Shown here in pieces: positions 1-7,299 of a stretch of DNA of 44,029 nt. Where the stretch lies: the NCBI GenBank assembly GCA_003696625.1, contig RFGR01000080.1, forward strand, positions 1 to 44,029, in the 5' to 3' direction. Position numbers and translations under genes: made by a program. The notes below the pieces were generated by a model. The model searched no databases and had not been told where the DNA came from. It saw only the letters and a list, made by a program, of their open reading frames with translations. Source of the DNA: Planctomycetota bacterium. Lineage in GTDB: Bacteria > Planctomycetota > UBA1135. Positions within the stretch are counted from its first letter, which is position 1. Each line of letters opens with the position of its first letter.

Positions 1-2
1 CC

Positions 3-41
3 GGCTGCCAGGTCAGCAACATCATCACCCACACCTTCTGA
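3..41 (+). CDS. 3' end of a truncated gene
   Basis: Only the last 12 codons and a TGA stop of a plus-strand gene are in the window. The visible C-terminus is GCQVSNIITHTF and ends in Phe, as many outer-membrane beta-barrel proteins do, but this is too short to assign a function. A strong hairpin follows 24 bases after the stop and fits the end of a transcript. Confidence 0.45.
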   Translation, partial: GCQVSNIITHTF

Positions 42-65
42 TCCCCTCGCGCCCGACGGCGCCCG

Positions 66-95
66 GCGGGCTGGCTCCGGAAGGAGTCAGCCCGC
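66..95. terminator. bidirectional hairpin terminator
   Basis: A 13-bp stem (66-78 with 83-95, one G.T wobble) closes a GGAA tetraloop. It is followed on the plus strand by the T-rich stretch TCTTCGTT. It lies between a plus-strand gene end at 41 and the minus-strand L-2-hydroxyglutarate oxidase gene, whose TGA stop (87-89) is inside the hairpin. It could therefore terminate both transcripts. This is the only hairpin in the window with a recognisable T-rich tail. Confidence 0.65.
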
Positions 96-1307
96 TCTTC
101 GTTCCGCCACGGCGGCGGCGACCCGGGCGGCGATCGCGAAAGCGGCGGTGGCGGCCGGCGACGGGGCGTTCAGGACGTGGACCGTGCGGGCGGTGCTCTG
201 GATCAGGAAATCGTCGATCAGAGCGCCGTCGCGACCCAGGGCCTGGGCGCGGACCCCGGCCGGCGCCGGCACCAGGTCGGCCGCGGTCGTGCCTGGCAGC
301 AGCCGAGCGAGAGCCCGGGCGAAGGCCCGGCGGGACAGCGAGCGGCGGACCTCGCCCCAGCCGGTGCGCCAGAAACGCCGGGCCAGCCGCCAGGTGCCGG
401 GCCAGGTCAGAGTGCCGGCCAGGTCGACCGGGGAGACCCGGGCCCAGGAGTAGCCTTCGCGGGCCAGCGCCGGAACCGCGTTCGGACCACAGTGGAGGCC
501 GCCGGTGACGGTGGGGGTGAGGTGGACGCCGAGGAAGGGGAAGGCCGGGTCGGGCACCGGGTAGAGCAGCCGCTCGAGCCCGGCCCGCGCCCGCGCCGCC
601 GGCGTCAGCTCGAAGAACTCGCCGCGGAAGGGGACGATCCGCGCCGCCGGCCGCAGCCCGACCCGGGCGGCGACCCGGTCGCTGTGCAGGCCGGCGCAGT
701 TCACGAGCAGGCGCGCCTCGAGGTCGCCGGCGGTGGTGGCGATCCGCACCGCGCCGCGCCGCTCCTCGATCCGACGCACGCGGACGCCGAGGCGGACCTC
801 ACCGCCGGCGGCCGCGATCCGCTGGGCCAACCGGCGGCAGACAGCGCCGTAGTCGGTGATGCCGGACTCCGGCACCTCGAGCGCCCGGATCCCGGCCGCC
901 GCCGGCTCGCGTTCCCGCAACTCCTCGGCGCCGAGCGGTCGTACCTCGACGCCGTTCGCCGCCGCCCGCCGCTCAAGTTCCGCCAGCCGCGGCAGCTCTT
1001 CCGGCGCCGTGGCGACGATCAACTTGCCGCAGCGCCGCCAGGGCAGCCCTTCGGCGGCCAGGAACTCCTCCATGCGCCGCTTGCCTTCGCGGCAGGTTCG
1101 CGCCTTCAGGCTGCCGGGACGGTAGTAGACCCCGGCGTGGAGCACGTTCGAGTTGCGGCCGCTCTGGTGGTGGGCGACCGCTTTCTCCTTCTCGAGCACG
1201 ACGACCCGACTACCGGGGCGGTCGCTCAGCAGCCGCCAGGCCGTGGCCAGGCCGAGGATGCCGCCGCCGACGACGGCCGTGTCCACCGCCGCCGGGTCGG
1301 GGTTCAC
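87..1307 (-). CDS. lhgO: L-2-hydroxyglutarate oxidase (FAD-dependent)
   Basis: This 406-residue protein matches the LhgO/L2HGDH branch of the DAO superfamily, which oxidises L-2-hydroxyglutarate to 2-oxoglutarate and passes electrons to the membrane quinone pool. The dinucleotide motif GGGILG is at residues 14-19. The family signature with HHQSGRNSNVLHAGVYY follows at about residues 46-62, and a C-terminal FAD-binding segment lies near residue 385. The length is close to the family norm of about 400-420. The start is GTG, and it overlaps the TGA of the upstream small membrane protein gene (GTGA), so translation is probably coupled. It is the last gene of a three-gene minus-strand operon. Family assignment is firm; substrate is inferred from the family. 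Confidence 0.9.
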   Translation of the reverse strand: MNPDPAAVDTAVVGGGILGLATAWRLLSDRPGSRVVVLEKEKAVAHHQSGRNSNVLHAGVYYRPGSLKARTCREGKRRMEEFLAAEGLPWRRCGKLIVATAPEELPRLAELERRAAANGVEVRPLGAEELREREPAAAGIRALEVPESGITDYGAVCRRLAQRIAAAGGEVRLGVRVRRIEERRGAVRIATTAGDLEARLLVNCAGLHSDRVAARVGLRPAARIVPFRGEFFELTPAARARAGLERLLYPVPDPAFPFLGVHLTPTVTGGLHCGPNAVPALAREGYSWARVSPVDLAGTLTWPGTWRLARRFWRTGWGEVRRSLSRRAFARALARLLPGTTAADLVPAPAGVRAQALGRDGALIDDFLIQSTARTVHVLNAPSPAATAAFAIAARVAAAVAERRAG

Positions 1308-1561
1308 TTCCCGCGGGCGGCCAGGTTGTACAGCCAGGCCAGAAGCAGGCCGGCAATCGCTCCGTCGACCAGGGCGTAGCCGGTGCCGACCAGGGCGTCG
1401 CCGATCCCGCCGTCGGCGGCGAAGCCGGGGTAGATGCTGGCCGCCATCTGCAGGAAGGTCCCGCCGTAGTCCGCGGCGGTGTGGATCAGGGCGACTCCGC
1501 CGACGGCGACGGCCCAGAGAATGCCGCCGGCCAGAGCGGCGGCGCGCGGGTCGAGTTTCAT
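1304..1561 (-). CDS. small two-helix membrane protein (DUF5676-like)
   Basis: This 85-residue protein begins MKLDPRAAALAGGILWAVAV. It has one hydrophobic helix at about residues 7-24 and a second at about 58-80 ending in LLLAWLYNLAARGK, with a conserved-looking QMAASIYPGF segment between them. The arrangement resembles DUF5676, which databases often label bacteriophage holin although it is common in chromosomes without prophage. No phage genes are nearby, so a holin role is unlikely here. The ATG at 1561 is preferred over an upstream in-frame extension, which is arginine-rich and overlaps the phosphodiesterase gene. One base separates it from that gene, and its stop overlaps the lhgO start. 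Confidence 0.7.
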   Translation of the reverse strand: MKLDPRAAALAGGILWAVAVGGVALIHTAADYGGTFLQMAASIYPGFAADGGIGDALVGTGYALVDGAIAGLLLAWLYNLAARGK

Positions 1562-1562
1562 T

Positions 1563-2117
1563 TCAGGCTCCGAGCTTGCGGGCGGCGGCGCAGCGGAACC
1601 GGCGCTCCCGCCGATCCGTCGCCCAGGTGTAAAGGACGAGTTCCTCGAGCCGGACCGGGACGCCGGCCAGGTCCAGCGATGCGGCCCAGGCCAGGCCGCG
1701 GCGGCGCTCCTCGGCACCGGCCCGGCGCAGGGGCCGGGCGAGGGTGGCGTGGGCCTTCGGCGGCCGGTGGTCCGGCCGGGCGCCGGCGGCGCGCAGCCAA
1801 CGGGCGCGGCAACGCCCCATCGCCTCCTCGACCCGCCGGCGGCCGCGCTGCAGCAGCGCCGACAGCGCCGAGTAGCGGCGCGGATCGCCCATCGGCACGA
1901 CCTCGCCCAGGGTGGCGTCGATCGGGCCGAGGTCGAAGCAGTGGTTCTCCTCCCAGGCGCGGAAGGCGTCGGCCTCGGTGCAACCGCCGAGGAAGGCCAG
2001 GGTCAGGTGCAGGTCGGCCGGATGGAAGAGGCGGAAGCCGTCCGGCGGCGGCGTCACCCGCTCGGCGAACCAGCCGCCGGCGGGAAGGCGCAGGGCCAGG
2101 AACCAGTTCGGCCGCAT
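1563..2117 (-). CDS. thpR: RNA 2',3'-cyclic phosphodiesterase (2H family)
   Basis: This 184-residue protein belongs to the 2H phosphoesterase superfamily, whose bacterial ThpR/LigT members hydrolyse 2',3'-cyclic phosphate ends of RNA. Both catalytic motifs are visible: HLTL at residues 37-40 and HATL at residues 123-126. The hydrophobic sheet segment around them is typical, and the length matches the usual 175-190. The ATG at 2117 is chosen because the family N-terminus (NWFLALRLP) starts there; longer in-frame readings run antisense into the neighbouring gene. It is the first gene of an operon with the small membrane protein and lhgO. A TATTCT hexamer ends 7 bases before the ATG, suggesting a leaderless transcript. 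Confidence 0.85.
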   Translation of the reverse strand: MRPNWFLALRLPAGGWFAERVTPPPDGFRLFHPADLHLTLAFLGGCTEADAFRAWEENHCFDLGPIDATLGEVVPMGDPRRYSALSALLQRGRRRVEEAMGRCRARWLRAAGARPDHRPPKAHATLARPLRRAGAEERRRGLAWAASLDLAGVPVRLEELVLYTWATDRRERRFRCAAARKLGA

Positions 2118-2124
2118 CGGCTCT

Positions 2125-2130
2125 AGAATA
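2125..2130 (-). promoter_or_regulatory. candidate -10 (TATTCT) for a leaderless thpR transcript
   Basis: On the minus strand TATTCT is followed by seven bases and then the ATG of the phosphodiesterase gene, the spacing seen for leaderless genes. No Shine-Dalgarno sequence is present before this start. On the plus strand the overlapping TAGAAT (2124-2129) could serve the divergent ferritin-like gene with a leader of about 32 bases. No clear -35 box was found on either strand. Confidence 0.4.
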
Positions 2131-2167
2131 GGGGTTCCGCCGGCACCACCGGCGCCCTCGGGACGAG

Positions 2168-2887
2168 ATGAACCCCACCCGTCGCCCGCCGCGCCGCGCC
2201 GCCGGCTCCGAGGCCGGAGGGGCCTGGGACGGCCTCGAGGAGGCGGTCCGGCCCTGGTTCGAGAAAATCGGCCCCGAGGACCGCCGGCGCCTGCGCGAGC
2301 TGCTCTGGTGGGACATGACCTCCGAGTACGACGCCCGCTTTCTGAGCGAGTATCTGGAGGGGCTCGGGCTGGAGCTGTCGGACGAGTTCCTCCGCATCCA
2401 CCGTCTATGGGAGGCCGAGGAGGAGGCCCACTACCGGGTGGCGCGACGGGTGCGCGAGGCGCTGTTCGGCTGGACCGCGGAGGAGCGCCGGGCCTTCGCC
2501 GCCCGCCGGCCGGACTTCTCCCCGCTCGCCCACCTCTTCGCCGACGAGTTTTCCATCGCCGTCCTGATCGCCTACGACGAACTCTGCACCGTCCAGGGCT
2601 ACCGGGCCAACCTGCCGCTGTACGAACTCCTCGGCCCGGACTACGCCGCCTTCGTCCGCCGCACGATCGCCGACGAGGCCCTGCACTACCGCCGCGCCCT
2701 CGAGTTGATCCGCACCCGGCACCGCCATCGCCTGAGCGAGCTGCCGGCATTGCTGGCCCGGATCCGAGCCGCCGAGTCGGTTCCCTACGGCAACACCTTC
2801 GTCATGGACCACGAGGAGGAGGTCTACACCGAGGCCGTCGCCGAGCGGGCGGCGCGGGTGTTGCTGGATCAGGCGGCCCGCGGCTGA
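2168..2887 (+). CDS. ferritin-like diiron protein related to acyl-ACP desaturases
   Basis: This 239-residue, mostly helical protein has the iron-ligand pattern of a four-helix diiron carboxylate enzyme. E85-x-x-H88 sits in helix 2, E138 in helix 3 and E170-x-x-H173 in helix 4; the helix-1 ligand is probably E44 or E53. The spacings (53 residues from the first ExxH to the helix-3 Glu, 85 between the two ExxH motifs) are almost those of plant stearoyl-ACP desaturase (E143/H146, E196, E229/H232). The protein is shorter than desaturases (about 240 versus 330-360), so the reaction may differ. It diverges from thpR and its stop lies three bases from the convergent fadB stop. Fold is well supported; substrate is unknown. 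Confidence 0.7.
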   Translation: MNPTRRPPRRAAGSEAGGAWDGLEEAVRPWFEKIGPEDRRRLRELLWWDMTSEYDARFLSEYLEGLGLELSDEFLRIHRLWEAEEEAHYRVARRVREALFGWTAEERRAFAARRPDFSPLAHLFADEFSIAVLIAYDELCTVQGYRANLPLYELLGPDYAAFVRRTIADEALHYRRALELIRTRHRHRLSELPALLARIRAAESVPYGNTFVMDHEEEVYTEAVAERAARVLLDQAARG

Positions 2888-2890
2888 GCC

Positions 2891-5077
2891 TCAGCGGAAG
2901 CTGCCGCCGCGGGCGGCCAGCTCCTCGATCAGCGGTGCCGGGGTGAAGCGGGCCGGGCCGCCGGGACGGTCGGCCACCTGCTCCTCGGCGATCCGCCGCA
3001 GGCGGTCGCGGATCGCAGCCAGGCCCTCGCCGTCGGCGTAGCGCAGCACGCCGCCGCGGAAGGGGGCGAAGCCGGTGCCGAAGACCGTGGCCAGGTCGAG
3101 CAGCTCGGCGGTCGCCACCACCTTCTCCTCGAGGCAGCGGGCGGCCTCGTTGACCATCGCCAGCACCATCCGGTCGACCAGCTGGGCGTCGCTCAGCGCG
3201 GCGGCGGCGCGGCCGGTCTGGTAGCGGGAGAGGTCGTCGGCCAGCACCGGTTTCGCCTTGCGCTCCTTCGGATGGCGGTAGAAGCCGAAGCCGGTCTTCT
3301 TGCCCAGGCGGTCGGGGCCCATCATCTCGGCGACGCCGGTGGCCGGGGTCATGCGCTCGCCGTAGGCCTCGTGCAGCGACTGCGAGGCGTGGCTGGCGAT
3401 GTCCAGACCGACCTCGTCGAGGAGGAGGAAGGGGCCCATCGGCATGCCGAAGTCGAGCATCAGGCGATCGATCCGGGCTGGGTCGGCGCCCTCCTCGAAC
3501 AGCCGGATGGCCTCGTCCAGGTAGGGGCCGAGCAGGCGGTTGACGAGGAAGCCGGCGACGTCGGCGACGACCACCGGCGTCTTGCCCAGGCGGACGGCCA
3601 GGGCGGCGATCTCGGTGACCGCCTCCTCGCTGGTCTGTTCGCCGCGGATCACCTCGACCAGCGGCATCTTGCGCACCGGGTTGAAGAAGTGCATGCCGAC
3701 CACCCGTTCGGGGTGGGGCACTCCCTCGGCGATGGCCGAGACCGAGAGCGAAGAGGTATTCGTCGCCAGCAGGCAGTCGTCGGCGACCTGCGCCGCCAGG
3801 CCGGCGAATACCTTGCGCTTGACGTCGAGCCGCTCGGCGACGGCTTCGACCACGATCTGGGCCCGGTGGAAGCCGCGGCCGAGGTCGGTGGTGGTGTCGA
3901 GCCGGTCCACCGCCAGCATGGCCTCGTGGCGCTCGAGCCGTCGCCGCTTCTTCTTCTTGGCGATCTCGGCACGGTGCCGGCGAAGGGCGGCGTCGCAGGC
4001 TTCGGGGTCGAGGTCGCCGAGTCGGGTCCAGATCCCTTTCTCGGCCAGCAGCGAGGCGATCGCCCCGCCCATCACGCCGGCGCCGATCACGGCGCCGTGC
4101 TCGAAGCGGCGGGGCTCGAAGCCGTCCCGACCGCGGCCGAGTTTCTTGGCCGCCTCGGAGCCCTTGAAGATCGAGACCAGGCTCTTGCAGACCGGCCCGG
4201 CGGCCAGTTCGGCGGTGGCGGCGGCCTCGCGCGCGGCGGCGGCGGCCAGCGGCGTGCGGCAGGCGGCGGCGACCAGGTCGATCGCCCGCAGCGGCGCCGG
4301 GTAGTGGCCGCGCGTGCGGGCCAGGACCATCTTGCGGGCCTGGCGGGCGACCAGAGCGGTGGCCAAGGGGTTGCGGTCGACCGCCCAGGTCTTCCAGCCG
4401 CGGCCGCGGCGGCGCGGCTTCTCGCGGCCGAGGGCCAGGTCGGCGGCCACCCGGCGCAGGTACTCGGGCTTGGCGAGGCGATCGACGAAGCGCTTCTTCC
4501 AGGCCGGCTTGGCCGGCATCAGCTTGCCGGCCAGGATTGCCTGCATGGCCGCCGGCACGCCGACCCGGCGCGGCAACCGGTGGCAGCCGCCCCAGCCGGG
4601 GACGATGCCGAGCTGGGTCTCGGGCAGGCCGATGCGGGTCTTCGGGTGGTCGGCGGCGACGATCAGGTCGCAGGCCAGCGACAGCTCGAAGGCCCCGCCC
4701 GGCACCGGCCCGCCGACGGCGGCGACGGTGCGCGGCCGCAGCGCCGCGATCCGGCCGAACAGGCCGTGCACCATGCGCACGACCCGATCGAGGACCGCCG
4801 GATCGGTGATGGCGCCGATGGCGTCGATGTCGGCGCCGGCGGCGAACTGGAGCGGTTCGCGGCCGGCGATGACCACGCCGCGGAGCGATGAGTCGCCCTC
4901 GATCTCGTCCAGGGCGGCGTCCAGGTCGCGAAGCAACGGCCCGTCCAGCACCGCCAGCGAGCGGTGCGGCGGGTCGAGCACGAGCACCGCCAGGCCGTCT
5001 TCAGGCCGCTCGATCCGGACGCAGGCGCCGGGCTCGGGGCAGTTCTCGGGCAGGGGGAATCCGTCGAGGTCGATCAT
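2891..5077 (-). CDS. fadB: bifunctional enoyl-CoA hydratase / 3-hydroxyacyl-CoA dehydrogenase
   Basis: This 728-residue protein is the alpha subunit of the fatty-acid beta-oxidation complex (FadB/FadJ type). The N-terminal crotonase domain carries AAGADIDAIG for the oxyanion region and both catalytic glutamates, in FELSLACDL and LPETQLGI. The NAD-binding motif GAGVMGG follows near residue 330. Next come NTSSLSVSAIA and the catalytic His in VVGMHFFNPV, then a C-terminal dehydrogenase repeat. Length is close to the E. coli enzyme (about 715-730). The ATG at 5077 is chosen because it overlaps the TGA of fadA (ATGA), the usual fadA-fadB coupling; an upstream in-frame ATG would give an arginine-rich tail inside fadA. 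Expression is probably controlled from the operator at 6406. Confidence 0.95.
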   Translation of the reverse strand: MIDLDGFPLPENCPEPGACVRIERPEDGLAVLVLDPPHRSLAVLDGPLLRDLDAALDEIEGDSSLRGVVIAGREPLQFAAGADIDAIGAITDPAVLDRVVRMVHGLFGRIAALRPRTVAAVGGPVPGGAFELSLACDLIVAADHPKTRIGLPETQLGIVPGWGGCHRLPRRVGVPAAMQAILAGKLMPAKPAWKKRFVDRLAKPEYLRRVAADLALGREKPRRRGRGWKTWAVDRNPLATALVARQARKMVLARTRGHYPAPLRAIDLVAAACRTPLAAAAAREAAATAELAAGPVCKSLVSIFKGSEAAKKLGRGRDGFEPRRFEHGAVIGAGVMGGAIASLLAEKGIWTRLGDLDPEACDAALRRHRAEIAKKKKRRRLERHEAMLAVDRLDTTTDLGRGFHRAQIVVEAVAERLDVKRKVFAGLAAQVADDCLLATNTSSLSVSAIAEGVPHPERVVGMHFFNPVRKMPLVEVIRGEQTSEEAVTEIAALAVRLGKTPVVVADVAGFLVNRLLGPYLDEAIRLFEEGADPARIDRLMLDFGMPMGPFLLLDEVGLDIASHASQSLHEAYGERMTPATGVAEMMGPDRLGKKTGFGFYRHPKERKAKPVLADDLSRYQTGRAAAALSDAQLVDRMVLAMVNEAARCLEEKVVATAELLDLATVFGTGFAPFRGGVLRYADGEGLAAIRDRLRRIAEEQVADRPGGPARFTPAPLIEELAARGGSFR

Positions 5078-6399
5078 CGGCTCATCCTCTCCAGGACCAC
5101 GGCGCCGCCCTGGCCGCCGCCGATGCACAGGGTGGCGAGAGCGAGTTCGTGATCGCCGTGGTTCAGTTCGTGGGCGGCGGTGAGCAGCAGGCGGGCGCCG
5201 GTGGCGCCGACCGGGTGGCCGAGAGCGATGGCGCCGCCGTTCGGGTTCAGCTTCTCGTCGGACAGCTCGCCGAGAGGCTGGGCGCGGCCGAGGTGCTCCT
5301 CGGCCCAGGCGATGCTGGCGAAGGCCCGTTGGCAGGCCAGGACCTGGACCGCAAACGCCTCGTTCAACTCGACCACGCCGACGTCGGCCAGGCTGCAGCC
5401 GGCGGCGTCGAGGGCCTTGGCCGAGGCCGAGACCGGACCGATCCCCATCCGGGCCGGATCGCAGCCGGACCAGCCGAAGGAGCGCAGCCGGGCCAACGGC
5501 TCGAGGCCGAGGGCGGCGGCGCGTTCCTCGGTGGTGACGAGCAGGGCGGCGGCGCCGTCGGTGATGCCGCAGGCGTTGCCGACCGTGACCACCCCGTCCG
5601 GCTTCTCGAAGTAGGGCCTGAGCTTAGCCAGCGCCTCGAGGGTCTGGTCGGCGCGGACCGAGTCGTCGCGGTTCAGGGCGCGGGCGCCGTCCCGGGCGCC
5701 GAGGCCGAGGTGGGGGAGGATCTCCCGGGCGAGGCGGCCGTTCTCTTGGGCGGCGGCGGCGCGCCGGTGGCTGCGCAGGGCGAAGGCGTCCGCCTCCTCG
5801 CGGGTGATCCCGAAGTCCCGCGCCAGCAGTTCGGCGGTGCTGCCCATGATCAGGCCGCTGACCGGGTCGGTCAGACCCTCCATCAGCGCGACCCGCGGCT
5901 TGAGGAAGGAAGGGCGGAAGGAGGCGAGCAGGGCCAGGCGCTGGCCGAGGGTCTTCGCCTTCATCAGGCCGGCGAAGAGGTCGGTCATCTTGGGGCCGAA
6001 GACGAGCGGGTAGCTGCTCATCACCTCGACCCCGAGGCAGAGGTAGGTGTCGCCGATGCCGGCGCGGATGTTGGCGACGGCCGTGGTTACCGCCTCGATG
6101 CCGCTGGCGCAGTTGCGGGCGACGGTGCGGGCCGGCACGTGCCGCGGCACGCCGGCGCGGAGGGCGATGACCCGGCCGATGTTGGCCTGGTCGAAGGGCT
6201 GACCGACGCAGCCGGCGATCACCTCGTCGATCTCGGCCGGGTCGAGGCCGGTCCGGGCGATCAGCTCGCGGGCGACGTGGGCGCCGAGGTGGCCGGCGTC
6301 CTCCTTGGCGAAGGCGCCCCCGGCCCGCGCCCAGGGGGTGCGGAGGCCGGCGGCGAGGACCAGGGAGGGGCCGTCCCGGTGGAGGGCGATTTGGACCAT
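5074..6399 (-). CDS. fadA: acetyl-CoA C-acyltransferase (3-ketoacyl-CoA thiolase)
   Basis: This 441-residue thiolase catalyses the last, thiolytic step of beta-oxidation and should pair with the FadB-type protein encoded directly downstream. The nucleophilic cysteine is C97 in ARNCASGIEAV. The NEAFAVQ, GGAIALGHPVGATGA (catalytic His) and CIGGGQGG (second Cys) blocks are all intact. The ATG at 6399 has no Shine-Dalgarno sequence. A TANNNT hexamer lies 20 bases upstream, inside an operator-like element, so the transcript leader is probably very short. The FadI-like length (about 436) is slightly longer than E. coli FadA (387). It diverges from the tetR-fadE transcript. Confidence 0.94.
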   Translation of the reverse strand: MVQIALHRDGPSLVLAAGLRTPWARAGGAFAKEDAGHLGAHVARELIARTGLDPAEIDEVIAGCVGQPFDQANIGRVIALRAGVPRHVPARTVARNCASGIEAVTTAVANIRAGIGDTYLCLGVEVMSSYPLVFGPKMTDLFAGLMKAKTLGQRLALLASFRPSFLKPRVALMEGLTDPVSGLIMGSTAELLARDFGITREEADAFALRSHRRAAAAQENGRLAREILPHLGLGARDGARALNRDDSVRADQTLEALAKLRPYFEKPDGVVTVGNACGITDGAAALLVTTEERAAALGLEPLARLRSFGWSGCDPARMGIGPVSASAKALDAAGCSLADVGVVELNEAFAVQVLACQRAFASIAWAEEHLGRAQPLGELSDEKLNPNGGAIALGHPVGATGARLLLTAAHELNHGDHELALATLCIGGGQGGAVVLERMSR

Positions 6400-6405
6400 G
6401 GGTGA

Positions 6406-6432
6406 GCGTTAACGGCGTAAAGTTAACAGCGT
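6406..6432. promoter_or_regulatory. operator A overlapping the fadA promoter
   Basis: Read toward fadA, this is ACGCTGT, seven bases, then ACGCCGT followed by TAA. ACGCCGT is itself a palindromic core (ACG-N-CGT). The same layout recurs at 6629-6654 in front of the tetR gene, in the same orientation relative to that gene. A TAACTT hexamer, a possible -10, lies in the seven-base centre, so protein bound here would block RNA polymerase. The site ends seven bases before the fadA ATG. I infer that the TetR-family protein encoded next door binds it. Confidence 0.7.
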
Positions 6433-6628
6433 CAAGCGACCCCGGCAAGAAGCCGGGCCGGTTCCCTGGACCCTTTCGACCGGGCGCCCCGTAACCCTCG
6501 AGGCTTTCCCACCGTTCTCTCGGCCGGATCCCGAAGAATGGCCCAAGTTTCTGTTAGATAAAGACTTGTGGTAGCTTTCCCTGTCCAAGGAGGGGCCGAA
6601 CGGTGCGGATTCCCTGGCCCGGGCCGGT

Positions 6629-6654
6629 GAACGCTGTAAAGTTAACGCCGTAAT
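6629..6654. promoter_or_regulatory. operator B upstream of the tetR-fadE operon
   Basis: This element reads ACGCTGT, seven bases, ACGCCGT, then TAA, matching operator A at both seven-base arms. A possible -10 hexamer TAAAGT spans the junction with the centre (6637-6642). It lies 21 bases before the GTG start of the regulator gene, which fits autoregulation. The two sites sit at opposite ends of a 276-base divergent region and point outward. Between them (about 6540-6580) is an AT-richer patch with no clear gene. Confidence 0.7.
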
Positions 6655-6675
6655 CCTCCCGATCCGGCCCTCGCC

Positions 6676-7299
6676 GTGCCCCGCCCCACCAACCCCAAAC
6701 TCCGCCGCGCCATCCTCGACGTGGCGCGCCGGGTGCTGATCGAGCAGGGCTATCCGGCCCTGGCCATGCGGCCGATCGCGCGGGAGGTCGGTTGCACCGC
6801 CACGAGCATCTACCTCCACTTCGACTCCAAGGACGCCCTGATCCACGCCCTGATCGACGAGGGCATGGAACTCCTCGGTCGGGAACTGCGCGCCGCCCTC
6901 GCCGCCGGCGCGACCCCGCGCGATCGGCTCCAGCGGCTGGCCCGGGCCTACCTCTCCTTCGGACTCGAGAACCCCGAGTACTACGAGATCATGTTCATGC
7001 TCCATCCCTCGCGGATGGAGCGCTACCCGGCCGAGAACTACCGCCGGGCCCGGCGCAATCTGGATTTCTTCCACCAGGAGCTGGCCGCCGCCCTCGGCCC
7101 GGCCGCGGCCGACCGGGATCTCCGCGCCGAAGCCACCCTGCTGTGGACCTCGCTCCACGGGACAGTCTCGCTTCTCATCGCCGGCCGCATCGACGCCGCG
7201 ATCGACCGCGACAAGCTGGTCGAACTCGCCGTCGCCCAGGTCCTCCGCTCCCTCTCACCCCCTCCACTGCTGCCAGAATCCGATGCCGCAAGGAACTGA
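6676..7299 (+). CDS. TetR-family regulator, probable repressor of fad genes
   Basis: This 207-residue protein has a typical TetR N-terminal DNA-binding domain at about residues 8-55, with the recognition helix in CTATSIYLHFDSKDALI. The C-terminal half contains LWTSLHGTVSLLIAGR, the signature of the WHG-type TetR ligand domain. The GTG start is favoured because MPRPTNPKLRRAIL leads directly into the helix-turn-helix fold. The gene overlaps fadE by 17 bases. It diverges from fadA and two matching operators flank the shared region, so by analogy with other TetR-type fatty-acid regulators an acyl-CoA is the likely effector. That ligand is inference. Confidence 0.88.
   Translation: MPRPTNPKLRRAILDVARRVLIEQGYPALAMRPIAREVGCTATSIYLHFDSKDALIHALIDEGMELLGRELRAALAAGATPRDRLQRLARAYLSFGLENPEYYEIMFMLHPSRMERYPAENYRRARRNLDFFHQELAAALGPAAADRDLRAEATLLWTSLHGTVSLLIAGRIDAAIDRDKLVELAVAQVLRSLSPPPLLPESDAARN

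Noticed and set aside
1304-1561. Phage holin function for the small membrane protein
   Set aside because: The database-style label fits the family, but there are no phage lysis, structural or integration genes near it, and it sits in a metabolic operon.
4888-6405. A 505-codon plus-strand open frame antisense to fadA
   Set aside because: Thiolase motifs on the other strand are complete; the antisense frame is Gly/Ala/Asp-rich shadow sequence without motifs.
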